Source: Mesorhizobium sp. J428 (GTDB lineage: Bacteria > Pseudomonadota > Alphaproteobacteria > Rhizobiales > Rhizobiaceae). From it: a stretch of DNA of 64,000 nt. Shown here one piece after another: positions 51,696-60,091 of this stretch. The notes beneath the pieces were generated by a model, which saw only the letters and a program-made list of their open reading frames with translations, was not told the DNA's origin and made no database searches. Location: assembly GCF_024699925.1 (NCBI RefSeq), contig NZ_JAJOMX010000001.1, forward strand, positions 3,510,001 through 3,574,000, in the 5' to 3' direction. A program made the position numbers and the translations under genes. Each line of letters starts with the position of its first letter. The first letter of the stretch is position 1.

Positions 51696-52370
51696 TCGGA
51701 GGATGCGGGGGCCGAGCGGGATCGAGGTGACGTAGGGCAGGGCGCGCAGCTGCTGGCGTTCCTCCTCGGAGAACCCGCCTTCCGGGCCGATCAGCAGGCC
51801 GAGCTTGTTTTCGGGCACGGCCTGTAGCGCGGGCATCGGGTTGTTGGTCTCCGCGCCCTCGTCGCAGAAGATCAGCCGCCGTCCCGGCTCCCATTCCCAG
51901 ATAAGCCGTTCGAGCTTCACGACCTCGTGCACCTCGGGAATCGCGAGGATGCCGCACTGCTCGGCAGCCTCCACAACATTGGCACGGATGCGGTCGATGC
52001 CGATGTTCGACATCTGCGTGTGCTGGGTCAGCACCGGCTGCAGCACGCCGGCCCCCATCTCGACCGCCTTCTGCACCATGTAGTCGAGCCGCCCCTGCTT
52101 GAGCGGCGCGAAGCAGTAGATGAGGTCGGGCAGGGCCGGCTGCGGCCTGACCTGCGTCATCAGCGACAGCCGCACCTTCTTGCGGTTCACCTCGACGAGG
52201 CTCGCCAGCCATTCGCCATCGACGCCGTTGAAGACGAGAAGCTGCGTGCCGGCATGCATGCGCAGCACGTTGAGGAGATAGTGGGCCTGTTGCGGATCGG
52301 GCTCGATCTCGCCATTCGCCTGCATGGCCTGCGGCACGAAGAGCCGCTGCATTCTGTAATTCGCTCGCAT
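51633..52370 (-). CDS. rsmE: 16S rRNA (uracil(1498)-N(3))-methyltransferase
   Basis: RsmE methylates U1498 of 16S rRNA using S-adenosylmethionine. The 245-residue product has the N-terminal PUA-like domain ([20 protein letters not shown]) and a C-terminal SPOUT knot with [19 protein letters not shown] and [18 protein letters not shown]. The gene is intact. Its last residues are duplicated next to gshA, and the islet genes converge on its stop codon. The ATG at 52370 gives the start usual in Hyphomicrobiales. Confidence 0.96.
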   Translation of the reverse strand: MRANYRMQRLFVPQAMQANGEIEPDPQQAHYLLNVLRMHAGTQLLVFNGVDGEWLASLVEVNRKKVRLSLMTQVRPQPALPDLIYCFAPLKQGRLDYMVQKAVEMGAGVLQPVLTQHTQMSNIGIDRIRANVVEAAEQCGILAIPEVHEVVKLERLIWEWEPGRRLIFCDEGAETNNPMPALQAVPENKLGLLIGPEGGFSEEERQQLRALPYVTSIPLGPRILRADTAAVAAMAVIQASIGDWR

Positions 52371-52411
52371 CGCCGGCAGCCATGCGGCAGGCTTGCGGCG
52401 AGTTCAAGGCA

Positions 52412-53053
52412 TTATCCGGCGGAGGGATGCCAGACCGGTGCATAGCCCTGCGTCAGGGCCCGCACCGTGCTTCCCGGCGTCAGGAGCACGGCGTCGGCAG
52501 CCGGTTCGGAGGCGGGCAGCCAGCGTTGAAACGACCATTCCAGCCAGCCGGCGTCCGATTTCCCGTAAGCCTGTCCGTTGGCTGCAACCATTGCACCCGC
52601 AGGAAGTGCGGAGAGGCTGGAACCTGGGATACCCCCGTCCCGGTCGTGCCCCTGTCTGCTCGCCCATCTCTCCTTATACAGCACCGCGTCCATCTCGGGC
52701 GCGGTGATCGTCTCTCGCCCTTGTCCCGCCGCGAAGCATCTCGCGAATTCGGTCGCGCGATCGCGCCGGCAGTAGAAGCAGGGCCGGTGTCCGGCGGCAA
52801 GCGCTGTCGCCTCGTCGAGGAAGAACAGCTCCGTCCAGCCCGCGCCGCCCGTGGGCGAGTTCCTGCCCATCACCTCGCGCCTGCGGCCGCGAAAGTCGCA
52901 TTCGCATAGGATCCACGCCCTAGTCGTCCAGCGGCGCTTGAGCAGCGTCTTCGTCGCGGGATCGTGGATCACCCCGCGGTTGCCGGTGAACATGCCGCGC
53001 GCCGGCACGGCATGGATCTCGCCGAACGGATCGACCCTGTTCTGCAACGGCAT
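52412..53053 (-). CDS. Conserved hypothetical protein
   Basis: The 213-residue product begins MPLQNRVDPFGEIHAVPARG and contains RGMFTGNRGVIHDPATKTL, WILCECDFRGRRREVMG and a probable metal-binding pair in HRPCFYCRRDRATEFA. It resembles uncharacterised proteins common in Hyphomicrobiales; I recognise no domain of known function. The ATG at 53053 is preceded by GGAGGAG. A 305-residue in-frame extension to 53968 runs through the opposite gene and is not real. Confidence 0.75.
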   Translation of the reverse strand: MPLQNRVDPFGEIHAVPARGMFTGNRGVIHDPATKTLLKRRWTTRAWILCECDFRGRRREVMGRNSPTGGAGWTELFFLDEATALAAGHRPCFYCRRDRATEFARCFAAGQGRETITAPEMDAVLYKERWASRQGHDRDGGIPGSSLSALPAGAMVAANGQAYGKSDAGWLEWSFQRWLPASEPAADAVLLTPGSTVRALTQGYAPVWHPSAG

Positions 53054-53125
53054 CCGCTCCTCCTTCCCGCCGGCGATACTCCATGATACCGCTCGGGCCT
53101 GTCCTGCCCACCCGGAAGCCGCGCG

Positions 53126-53830
53126 ATGAAGGTGCTCGTCGTCGAGAATTATGACAATACCGGCCTCGGCCAGATGGCCACCGCGCTGGCGGAGGCGGGC
53201 GCTGAGATCACGCTGGTGCGCGCGCATCGCGGCGACGAACTGCCGGCCGGCGCGGACGGTCATGATGCGATCATCGTGCTCGGCGGCGGCCAGAACGCGC
53301 TCGCCGACGAGGAGTATCCCTATCTTCCGGCGCTCGCCGCGCTGATGCGGTCCTTTGCCGATTCGGGCCGGTCCGCGCTTGGCATCTGTCTCGGTAGCCA
53401 GATCCTGGCGCGCGCCTACGACGCCGAGAACCTGATCGGCGCGGCACCGGAGTTCGGCTGGCAGGAGGTGGCACTGACGCCCGAGGGGCGCGAAGATCCC
53501 GTCCTTTCCGCCGCGCCCGAGGTGTTTCCGATCTTCCAGTGGCACGACGACACATTTGTCCTGCCACGCGGCGCGACGCGCCTCGCCGGCAACGACGCGG
53601 CGCACAACCAGGCGTTCCGGGTCGGCCGGGCCGGCTACGGCGTCCAGTTCCACTTCGAGGCCGACCGGAAACTGGTCGAAGAGTGGCACGTGGCCTTTCC
53701 CGAGACAATCGCTAAGAAGCGCGCCGGCTGGATGGACATCTATCCCGCCGAGGCGGCAAGCTGTGGTCCCACCGCGGATGCGGCCGGCCTCGCGATCGCC
53801 CGCGCCTGGGTCTCGACCATCCGCTCCTGA
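53126..53830 (+). CDS. Class I glutamine amidotransferase
   Basis: This 234-residue protein is a stand-alone class I amidotransferase (GAT1). The catalytic Cys lies in SALGICLGSQILARAYDAEN and the His-Glu pair in GYGVQFHFEADRKLVEEW. The N-terminus MKVLVVENYDNTGLGQ is typical of the group annotated as type 1 amidotransferases, related to GMP synthase domains and to gamma-glutamyl hydrolases. The acceptor substrate is unknown. It is divergent from the hypothetical gene before it. Confidence 0.9.
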   Translation: MKVLVVENYDNTGLGQMATALAEAGAEITLVRAHRGDELPAGADGHDAIIVLGGGQNALADEEYPYLPALAALMRSFADSGRSALGICLGSQILARAYDAENLIGAAPEFGWQEVALTPEGREDPVLSAAPEVFPIFQWHDDTFVLPRGATRLAGNDAAHNQAFRVGRAGYGVQFHFEADRKLVEEWHVAFPETIAKKRAGWMDIYPAEAASCGPTADAAGLAIARAWVSTIRS

Positions 53831-53961
53831 GCTGCCGGCGTTGCCGGATTGCCCACGTACGGAAACTATCCCCAGCTGTGTGAGACAGCTCCTTTTCATT
53901 CGCGTTGGAGACGGATAGAGCCACGCCCGCGCTCGGCGCCGCCGGGTCGCCGGATCATGGC

Positions 53962-53986
53962 GGAACATTGTTACCGGTCGGGCGTT
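53962..53986 (+). promoter_or_regulatory. EcfG (general stress response) promoter, GGAAC-N16-CGTT
   Basis: GGAAC at 53962-53966 and CGTT at 53983-53986 are separated by exactly 16 bases. This is the consensus recognised by the alphaproteobacterial general-stress sigma factor EcfG, with the T-rich extension CGTTTTT. It lies 56 bases before the small ORF at 54043. An inverted repeat GTTACCG (53970-53976) with CGGTAAC (54001-54007) overlaps the spacer and start region and may bind a regulator. Confidence 0.75.
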
Positions 53987-54042
53987 TTTGTGAAACCAAA
54001 CGGTAACGTAGAACAGATAAATACTTCAGGACCGAAATCGAG

Positions 54043-54183
54043 ATGACTCCCGTGAAAGCAGCTCTCCTGTCCGTCCTGATGCTGTCCGGCATTGCGCTGT
54101 GGGGCGCAGGCATCTACGCCGCCGATGCGGCGGGCGATCACGCCCCGGTGGACGGCTACGGCGTCGTCCAGGCTTCGCGCTGA
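54043..54183 (+). CDS. Small exported or membrane protein (46 residues), likely stress-induced
   Basis: The frame encodes a hydrophobic N-terminal segment (VKAALLSVLMLSGIALWGAG) followed by a short acidic tail ending VDGYGVVQASR. It could be a signal peptide with a tiny mature part or a single-pass membrane protein. The GGAAC-N16-CGTT promoter 56 bases upstream suggests control by the general stress sigma factor. Only a weak purine-rich site (CGAG) precedes the ATG. The last 28 bases overlap the end of the convergent phosphatase gene. I recognise no family. Confidence 0.65.
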   Translation: MTPVKAALLSVLMLSGIALWGAGIYAADAAGDHAPVDGYGVVQASR

Positions 54184-54941
54184 CCGTTAGCGCTCATCTG
54201 CAGAATCCGCTTCCGCGTTCCCTCTACCGACAGGGCAGTCAGCACGCCCGTGGAGAACGCCGCGGTGTCCACGTTCACCCTGTTCGGCAGGATCTCCGGC
54301 ACGCTTGACGGGGTATGGCCGTGCACCACGACTTTTTCGTGCAGCAGCGGCGAATCGAGAAATGCGCTGCGGATCCAGATCAGGTCTTCCGGGTTCTGAC
54401 GCGCCAGCGGCACGCCGGGCCTGATTCCCGCATGGCAGAAGAAGAAGTCGCCGAAGGCGACGCTGCGCGGCAGCTTGGCGAGGAACTCGAGATGCTCGCG
54501 CGGCATCGCCGCCCTGAGCCTGGTGGCCGCCTCCCACGCCAGCGCCTGCGACGAGAAATCGGCCTCGACGCCGTAGGAGAGCGCCGTCTGCCGGCCGCCG
54601 TGCCGCGCGAACAGGCTCTCGGCGTTCGGATCGGCGAGAAAGTCCACCAGCCCCGCATCGTGATTGCCGGCCAAGGCGATGTATCGCGCGTCGGTGTGAA
54701 TCGCGCGAATCAGGAAGTCGATCACGCCCTTCGAGTCGGGCCCCCGGTCGATGTAGTCGCCAACATGGACGACGCGCCAGTCGCCCGGCGGGTTGTCGTC
54801 GATCTCCGCCCGGATGGCCTCATGCATCGCCTCCAGCAGGTCGAGCCGTCCGTGCACGTCGCCGATCGCATAGATGCGCAGGCCGGCGGGACCGGCGGCG
54901 TCGGTCAGGTGGATGCCTTCCGTTCCGATGCGCTCAGTCAT
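54156..54941 (-). CDS. Metallophosphoesterase, PPP serine/threonine phosphatase type
   Basis: The 261-residue product has the full PPP-family metal-binding set: YAIGDVHGRLDLL, VHVGDYIDRGPDS, IALAGNHDAGL, FFFCHAGIRPG and VVVHGHTP. These enzymes hydrolyse phosphoproteins or dinucleoside polyphosphates with a two-metal centre. It is in line with, and 9 bases from, the iron-sulfur gene upstream, so they may share a transcript. The bacterial substrate cannot be given. Confidence 0.92.
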   Translation of the reverse strand: MTERIGTEGIHLTDAAGPAGLRIYAIGDVHGRLDLLEAMHEAIRAEIDDNPPGDWRVVHVGDYIDRGPDSKGVIDFLIRAIHTDARYIALAGNHDAGLVDFLADPNAESLFARHGGRQTALSYGVEADFSSQALAWEAATRLRAAMPREHLEFLAKLPRSVAFGDFFFCHAGIRPGVPLARQNPEDLIWIRSAFLDSPLLHEKVVVHGHTPSSVPEILPNRVNVDTAAFSTGVLTALSVEGTRKRILQMSANGQREAWTTP

Positions 54942-54950
54942 CGCCCGCCC

Positions 54951-55733
54951 TCATCGCGAACCTCCGATCGGCGGCTCGCCAGTCATTCCGGCAAGCACTT
55001 CCGCCACATGCCGCGTCTCTATGGCGGAACCTTGCCGCCTGAGCCGGCCGGCCATGTTCATCAGGCAGCCGAGGTCTCCCGCAAGCAGCAGATCCGCGCC
55101 AGAGGCCCCGATCGCCTCCGTCTTCCTTGTCGCAATCGCGTTCGATACGCCTGAGGGCCGGGCGCAGAACGCGCCGCCGAGGCCGCAGCAGAGATCCGCC
55201 TCCGGCAGGTCGTGCAGCCGCAGCCCCTCCACCTGGCCGAGCAGGGCGCGCGGCTGGCCGCGGATGCCGAGCTCGCGCAGACCTGCGCAGGAATCGTGAT
55301 AGGTCGCGATGGCCTCGAGGCGCGCCTCGACGGACGACAGTCCCCTGACGTCGCTCAGGAAGGACACCAACTCGTGCACCTTGGCGGAGAAGGCCGCTAC
55401 GCGTCCTTCCCAGTCCGGATCTCCCTTGAACAGGGCCGGATAGTCTTTCTTCAGCATGCCGGCGCAGGAACCAGACGGCGCGACGACATAGTCGAACTCC
55501 TCGAAGGCCTCGATCGTCGCCTCGGCGATGGCGCGCGCGTCCTTGCGGTCCCCTGCGTTGTGGGCAGGCTGGCCGCAGCACGTCTGTGTCCTCGGAATCT
55601 CGACCGTGCAACCGGCCGCCTCGATCAGCTTCGCCGCGGCGAAGCCCACGACCGGGCGGAACAGGTCCACGAGGCAGGTCACGAACAGGCCGACGCGCGG
55701 CTTTCCGGTCTCGTCTTCGATGCTCGGACTCAT
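54951..55733 (-). CDS. (Fe-S)-binding CCG-domain protein, LutA/LldE-like
   Basis: This 260-residue protein has two CCG domains, with TCCGQPAHNAG and DLCCGLGGAFCARP, and GSCAGMLKKDYP in the first half. It matches LutA/LldE, one of three subunits of an iron-sulfur lactate dehydrogenase in other bacteria. No LutB or LutC gene is nearby; instead it follows the FMN-dependent lldD gene after 40 bases. It might relay electrons for lactate oxidation or act with a protein encoded elsewhere. The start at 55733 fits the family. Confidence 0.88.
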   Translation of the reverse strand: MSPSIEDETGKPRVGLFVTCLVDLFRPVVGFAAAKLIEAAGCTVEIPRTQTCCGQPAHNAGDRKDARAIAEATIEAFEEFDYVVAPSGSCAGMLKKDYPALFKGDPDWEGRVAAFSAKVHELVSFLSDVRGLSSVEARLEAIATYHDSCAGLRELGIRGQPRALLGQVEGLRLHDLPEADLCCGLGGAFCARPSGVSNAIATRKTEAIGASGADLLLAGDLGCLMNMAGRLRRQGSAIETRHVAEVLAGMTGEPPIGGSR

Positions 55734-55773
55734 TACCCGCCTGTTCGCTCCGGCGAGATCGTCCGTGCCGGTG

Positions 55774-56919
55774 TCAGCCCGGCCTGCGGGCCAGCCAGTC
55801 CTTGCCCGCGAGCCTGATGTCGCGTTTGCCGCACAGCGCCATCGTCGTGTCGAGCTCCTTGCGGATGATCTCCAGCGCCGTCGTTACACCCAGCTCGCCC
55901 ATTGCGCCAAGTCCGTAGAGGAACGGCCGGCCGATGAATGTGCCCTTCGCGCCGAGACACAGTGCCTTGAGCACGTCCTGGCCCGAGCGGATGCCGCCGT
56001 CGAAAAGCACCTCGATCCTGTCGCCGACCGCGTCTGCGATCTCCTCCAGCTTCGAGATCGACGAATCGGCGCCGTCGAGCTGCCGGCCGCCGTGATTCGA
56101 GACGATGATCGCGTCTGCGCCCGACTGGGCCGCCATCTCGGCGTCTTCGCGGTCGAGGATGCCCTTGAGGATCAGCTTGCCGCCCCACTGCTTCTTGATC
56201 CACTCGACATCCGCCCAGGAGAGCTGGGGATCGAACTGCTCCGCAGTCCAGGACGACAGCGACGACAGGTCGGTGACGCTCTTGGCATGGCCGACGATGT
56301 TGCGGAACGTGCGGCGCTGCGTGCCGAGCATGCGCAGGCACCAGCCGGGGTGGGTCGCCATCTGCCAGACATGCTTCGGCGTGAAGCGGGGCGGCGCCGA
56401 CAGGCCGTTGCGCAGGTCGTTGTGGCGCTGGCCGAGGATCTGCAGGTCGAGCGTCAGCACGAGCGCTGAGCATTTCGCCGCCTTGGCCCGTTGGATCAGG
56501 TTGAGGACGAAGTCCTTGTCGCGCATGACGTAGAGCTGGAACCAGAACGGCTTCGTCGTCACCGACGCTACGTCCTCGATCGAACAGATGCTCATCGTCG
56601 ACAACGTGAACGGCACGCCGAACTTCTCGGCGGCCCGCGCCGCCAGCATCTCGCCGTCCGCATGCTGCATGCCGGTGAGGCCTGTCGGGGCGAGCGCCAC
56701 CGGCATCGACACCTTTTCGCCGATCATGGTCGATTCGAGGTTTCGATTGGTCATGTCGACCAGCACGCGCTGGCGCAGCTTGATCTTGGCGAAGTCCTCC
56801 TCGTTGGCGCGGTAGGTGCTTTGGGTCCACGAGCCCGAATCCGCATAGTCGAAGAACATCTTCGGCACGCGCCGCCTGGCGAGTTTCTTGAGGTCGTTGA
56901 TCTCGAGGATGGGTGCCAT
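55774..56919 (-). CDS. lldD: FMN-dependent L-lactate dehydrogenase
   Basis: LldD oxidises L-lactate to pyruvate and passes electrons to the respiratory chain at the inner membrane. The 381-residue product has the alpha-hydroxy-acid oxidase signatures RRRVPKMFFDYADSGSWTQ, PFWFQLYVMRD, IIVSNHGGRQLDGA (catalytic His) and VLFDGGIRSGQDVLKAL. The ATG at 56919 gives MAPILEINDL; an upstream in-frame start adds unrelated sequence. It lies between the LutA-like gene and a FadR-type regulator 25 bases upstream, all on the same strand. Confidence 0.94.
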   Translation of the reverse strand: MAPILEINDLKKLARRRVPKMFFDYADSGSWTQSTYRANEEDFAKIKLRQRVLVDMTNRNLESTMIGEKVSMPVALAPTGLTGMQHADGEMLAARAAEKFGVPFTLSTMSICSIEDVASVTTKPFWFQLYVMRDKDFVLNLIQRAKAAKCSALVLTLDLQILGQRHNDLRNGLSAPPRFTPKHVWQMATHPGWCLRMLGTQRRTFRNIVGHAKSVTDLSSLSSWTAEQFDPQLSWADVEWIKKQWGGKLILKGILDREDAEMAAQSGADAIIVSNHGGRQLDGADSSISKLEEIADAVGDRIEVLFDGGIRSGQDVLKALCLGAKGTFIGRPFLYGLGAMGELGVTTALEIIRKELDTTMALCGKRDIRLAGKDWLARRPG

Positions 56920-56944
56920 GGACAATGCCCGTCTGGTTATGAAG

Positions 56945-57733
56945 TCAGGATCTGCGGTCGGCGCTGCGCGCCCGCTGCAGGAGCCGCAGCCGCGAAATGC
57001 GCTGCCATTCTCCCGTCCGCTCGGCGGCGTCAACCGCCTCCGCGACGAAACCGATATGCGCCTCCGCAGCCTGCCGCGCCGCTGCCGGATCGCCGGAAAC
57101 CACCGCGCCGTGAATCGCCTTGTGCTGGGAAAGCAGTTTCTCGCGCATGCCCGGCAGCGTGTAGATCAGCGAGCGGTTGAAGAAAACGCCGTCGGCCAGC
57201 AGCCTGTAGCAGGAGCGCAGCGTGTGCAGCAGGATGATGTTGTGCGCGCACTCGCCGATCGCATTGTGGAACTCGACGTCGATCTCGGCATCCGTGCTGA
57301 AGTCCTCGTCGGCGTTCGCGGCTTCCATCCTCGCCATGATGTTGTCGAGCATGGCCCGGTCTTCCGCCGTCGCCCGCCGCGCCGCATAGTCCGCCGCCAT
57401 GCCCTCTATGTCACGGCGGTATTCGAGATAGTCGGCTGTCGCCTTGCGGTGCGAGGCGATCAGCTCGATCATCGGCGCGGTGAACACCTGGCCGACGATG
57501 TCGGCGACGTAGGTGCCGCCGCCGGGCCGAGTCGTGATGAGCCCGCGCTCTTCCAGTGATTTCAGCGCGATGCGCAGGATCGGCCGCGATACATCGAACT
57601 GCCCCGCGAGATCGCGCTCGCCCGGCAGCCGGTCGCCGACCCGCAGCACCCCTTCGAGGATGAGCGATTCGATCTGCTGCACGACCTCGTCGGCCGTGCG
57701 CAGGTGCTCGATGCGGGAAAAGACGTCGTTCAA
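56945..57733 (-). CDS. FadR/GntR family regulator (FCD group), LldR-like
   Basis: This 262-residue regulator has an N-terminal GntR winged helix (LRVGDRLPGERDLAGQFDVS, then PILRIALKSLEERGLITT) and a C-terminal FCD ligand-binding domain (DVEFHNAIGECAHNIILLHT). Regulators of this group respond to lactate, glycolate, pyruvate or glucarate. It is the first gene of the lldD unit and divergent from glcD, so it probably controls both lactate and glycolate oxidation. In the 146 bases to glcD, TGGTCAAC and TTGTCCAC recur 7 bases apart and are possible half-sites. Confidence 0.92.
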   Translation of the reverse strand: MNDVFSRIEHLRTADEVVQQIESLILEGVLRVGDRLPGERDLAGQFDVSRPILRIALKSLEERGLITTRPGGGTYVADIVGQVFTAPMIELIASHRKATADYLEYRRDIEGMAADYAARRATAEDRAMLDNIMARMEAANADEDFSTDAEIDVEFHNAIGECAHNIILLHTLRSCYRLLADGVFFNRSLIYTLPGMREKLLSQHKAIHGAVVSGDPAAARQAAEAHIGFVAEAVDAAERTGEWQRISRLRLLQRARSADRRS

Positions 57734-57879
57734 GGCCGTGTCTCGACAGTCAGCCGCCCACTCCTAGCGGAACGAGCGATAACTGGTCAACTTTATTGTC
57801 CACTTGTTGTGTTGCGCCCTTCGGTCGGCTATTGGTTCGGGAGCGACGAACCGTGCGAAATGGGAAGGAGGCGTCGGCG

Positions 57880-59373
57880 ATGTCGGTTGTAATGCCTGCT
57901 CCCGATCCGGGAACGATGCGCCGCCGCGACGAGATCGTGGCGGATATGCGCCTCATCGTGCCCGGCGAGGGGGTCGTCGACCAGCCGACGGGCATGCGCG
58001 TCTTCGAGAGCGACGGTCTCACAGCCTATCGCCAGCTTCCCCTCGTGGTGGTGCTGCCGGAGACGACAGCGCAGGTCTCGCGCATCCTCAAATATTGCCA
58101 CGACCGCAACATCCGCGTCGTGCCGCGCGGCTCCGGCACCTCGCTGTCGGGCGGCGCGCTGCCGCTCGAGGACGCGGTGCTGCTTGTCATGAGCCGCTTC
58201 AACCGCATCCTCGACATCGACTTCGCCAACCGGGCGGTCGTCGCGCAGCCGGGCGTCACGAATCTCGGCATCACCACGGCCGTGCAGGACCAAGGCTTCT
58301 ACTACGCGCCCGACCCGTCCTCGCAGATCGCCTGCTCGATCGGCGGCAACGTCGCGGAGAACTCCGGCGGCGTGCACTGTCTCAAATACGGCCTCACCGC
58401 CAACAATGTGCTCGGCATCGAGATGGTGCTGATGGACGGCGAGGTGGTGCGCCTTGGCGGCAAGCATCTCGACTCGGAGGGCTATGATCTGCTCGGCGTC
58501 ATGACCGGCTCGGAAGGTCTGCTCGGCGTCGTCACCGAGGTAACGGTGCGTATTCTCAAGAAGCCGGAGGCGGCGCGCGCGCTGCTCATCGGCTTCCCGT
58601 CCTCGGAGGAGGCCGGCCAGTGCGTCGCCGACATCATCGGGACCGGCATTATCCCCGGCGGCATGGAGATGATGGACCGCCCCGCGATCCACGCGGCAGA
58701 GGATTTCGTCCATGCCGGCTATCCGCTCGATGTGGAAGCGCTGCTGATCGTCGAGCTCGACGGACCGGGCCCCGAGATCGACCATCTGATCGGCGAGGTG
58801 GAGGCGATCGCGCTTCGCAACGGCTCGACCGAGTGCCGCATCTCGGCGTCGGAGGCCGAGCGCCTGTCCTTCTGGGCCGGCCGCAAGGCGGCGTTCCCGG
58901 CCGTCGGCCGCATCTCGCCCGATTACTACTGCATGGACGGCACCATCCCGCGCAAGGAACTGCCAAATGTCCTAGCCGGCATGCGCGAGATGTCAGAGCG
59001 CTACGGCCTCGGCGTCGCCAACGTCTTCCACGCCGGCGACGGCAACCTGCATCCGCTCATCCTCTACGATGCGAACATTCCGGGAGAACTGGAGAAGGTG
59101 GAGAATTTCGGCTCCGACATCCTGCGCCTCTGCGTCGCCGTCGGCGGGGTCCTCACCGGCGAGCACGGCGTTGGCGTCGAGAAGCGCGACCTGATGCCGG
59201 AGATGTTCACCGAGATCGACCTCGACCAGCAGATGCGCGTCAAATGCGCCTTCGACCCGAAGCACCTTCTCAACCCAGGAAAAGTCTTCCCGCAACTGCG
59301 CCGCTGCGCCGAGCTGGGCCGCATGCACGTACATCGCGGCCAGATGCCGTTTCCGGACATCCCGAGGTTCTAG
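57880..59373 (+). CDS. glcD: Glycolate oxidase subunit GlcD (FAD-linked)
   Basis: GlcD carries the FAD of glycolate oxidase, which converts glycolate to glyoxylate. The 497-residue product has the FAD_binding_4 domain (IRVVPRGSGTSLSGGALPLE and GGNVAENSGGVHCLKYG) and the C-terminal FAD-oxidase domain with VFHAGDGNLHPLI and TGEHGVGVEKRDLM. The ATG at 57880 has GGGAAGGAG upstream. Partner subunits GlcE and GlcF follow, but a toxin-antitoxin pair and other small genes are placed between them. Confidence 0.96.
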   Translation: MSVVMPAPDPGTMRRRDEIVADMRLIVPGEGVVDQPTGMRVFESDGLTAYRQLPLVVVLPETTAQVSRILKYCHDRNIRVVPRGSGTSLSGGALPLEDAVLLVMSRFNRILDIDFANRAVVAQPGVTNLGITTAVQDQGFYYAPDPSSQIACSIGGNVAENSGGVHCLKYGLTANNVLGIEMVLMDGEVVRLGGKHLDSEGYDLLGVMTGSEGLLGVVTEVTVRILKKPEAARALLIGFPSSEEAGQCVADIIGTGIIPGGMEMMDRPAIHAAEDFVHAGYPLDVEALLIVELDGPGPEIDHLIGEVEAIALRNGSTECRISASEAERLSFWAGRKAAFPAVGRISPDYYCMDGTIPRKELPNVLAGMREMSERYGLGVANVFHAGDGNLHPLILYDANIPGELEKVENFGSDILRLCVAVGGVLTGEHGVGVEKRDLMPEMFTEIDLDQQMRVKCAFDPKHLLNPGKVFPQLRRCAELGRMHVHRGQMPFPDIPRF

Positions 59374-59381
59374 GATTGGAA

Positions 59382-59401
59382 GTAAGGCAATAGTGCCTTA
59401 C
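59382..59401. promoter_or_regulatory. Operator-like palindrome (GTAAGGCA-ATAG-TGCCTTAC) before vapB
   Basis: Perfect 8-base arms flank a 4-base centre, 8 bases after the glcD stop and 34 bases before the vapB start. No T-run follows, so it is not an intrinsic terminator. VapB-type antitoxins bind such inverted repeats to repress their own promoter, so autoregulation is the simplest reading. If repression is strong it could also affect the downstream glcE. Confidence 0.7.
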
Positions 59402-59435
59402 ATTGGATGTCGAGGGCCGAATTGGAAACACAACG

Positions 59436-59687
59436 ATGACCACACTCACTGTCACGGCCAAGGGCCAGGTGACGCTGAAGAAGGAACTGCTGCAGCATCT
59501 CGGCGTGAAGCCCGGCCAGAAGATCGAGGTCGATGCCTTGCCTGACGGACAACTTACGATGAAGGCCGCACCACGAAAGGGAAGCTGGGAGGAAATCTAC
59601 GGCATGCTCGCTGGCAAGACCGACAAGGTCGCGACGATCGAAGAGATGAACGAGGCGATTCGAAAGGGCTGGGCCGGCGAGAGATGA
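59436..59687 (+). CDS. AbrB-type antitoxin, VapB-like
   Basis: This 83-residue protein has an N-terminal SpoVT/AbrB swapped-hairpin DNA-binding domain (TTLTVTAKGQVTLKKELLQH, then GVKPGQKIEVDALPDGQL) and an acidic helical C-terminal tail (IEEMNEAIRKGWAGE) that would block the toxin. It overlaps the PIN-domain toxin gene by 4 bases. The palindrome at 59382-59401 is its likely operator. Confidence 0.93.
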   Translation: MTTLTVTAKGQVTLKKELLQHLGVKPGQKIEVDALPDGQLTMKAAPRKGSWEEIYGMLAGKTDKVATIEEMNEAIRKGWAGER

Positions 59688-60091
59688 GGATCACTGCTGA
59701 TACCAATATTCTGGTGCGCGTGATCGTCCTCGACGACCTTGCCCAGGCGCGGACGGCTTTGGACATCCTCGTAAAGGCTGATACGGTTTTCCTCCCGGTG
59801 CCGTGCCTCTGCGAATTCGCCTGGGTTCTCGAACGGACCTATGGGCTTTCGCGGCAACACATTGCCGCGTCTTTGCGTCAGATTATCCAGCGCGGGAATG
59901 TGGAAACAGATGCCCAGGCAGTCGATGCGGGACTTCGTGTTCTGGACGCCGGTGGTGACTTTGCGGATGGCGTGATCGCCTCGGTCGGCGCCCAATCGGG
60001 TGCTGATAAGTTTGTTTCCTTCGACCGCAAGGCGGTTGCCCGCGTCAAGGCTGCCGGCCTGTTCGCAGAACTCGCTACTATCAAGACATGA
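59684..60091 (+). CDS. PIN-domain ribonuclease toxin, VapC-like
   Basis: This 135-residue PIN-domain protein has the four acidic residues expected for a VapC RNase: D6 (ITADTNIL), E44 (CLCEFAWVLERTYGL), D95 (FADGVIASVG) and D114 (FVSFDRKAVA). VapC toxins cut specific RNAs, often initiator tRNA or rRNA. It overlaps the antitoxin gene and also the glcE start (ATGA), which couples the toxin to glycolate oxidase translation. Confidence 0.93.
   Translation: MRITADTNILVRVIVLDDLAQARTALDILVKADTVFLPVPCLCEFAWVLERTYGLSRQHIAASLRQIIQRGNVETDAQAVDAGLRVLDAGGDFADGVIASVGAQSGADKFVSFDRKAVARVKAAGLFAELATIKT

Noticed and set aside
52412..53968. 518-codon minus-strand frame including the hypothetical gene
   Set aside because: The upstream 305 codons run antisense through the amidotransferase gene. 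A ribosome site and natural start at 53053 define the real gene.
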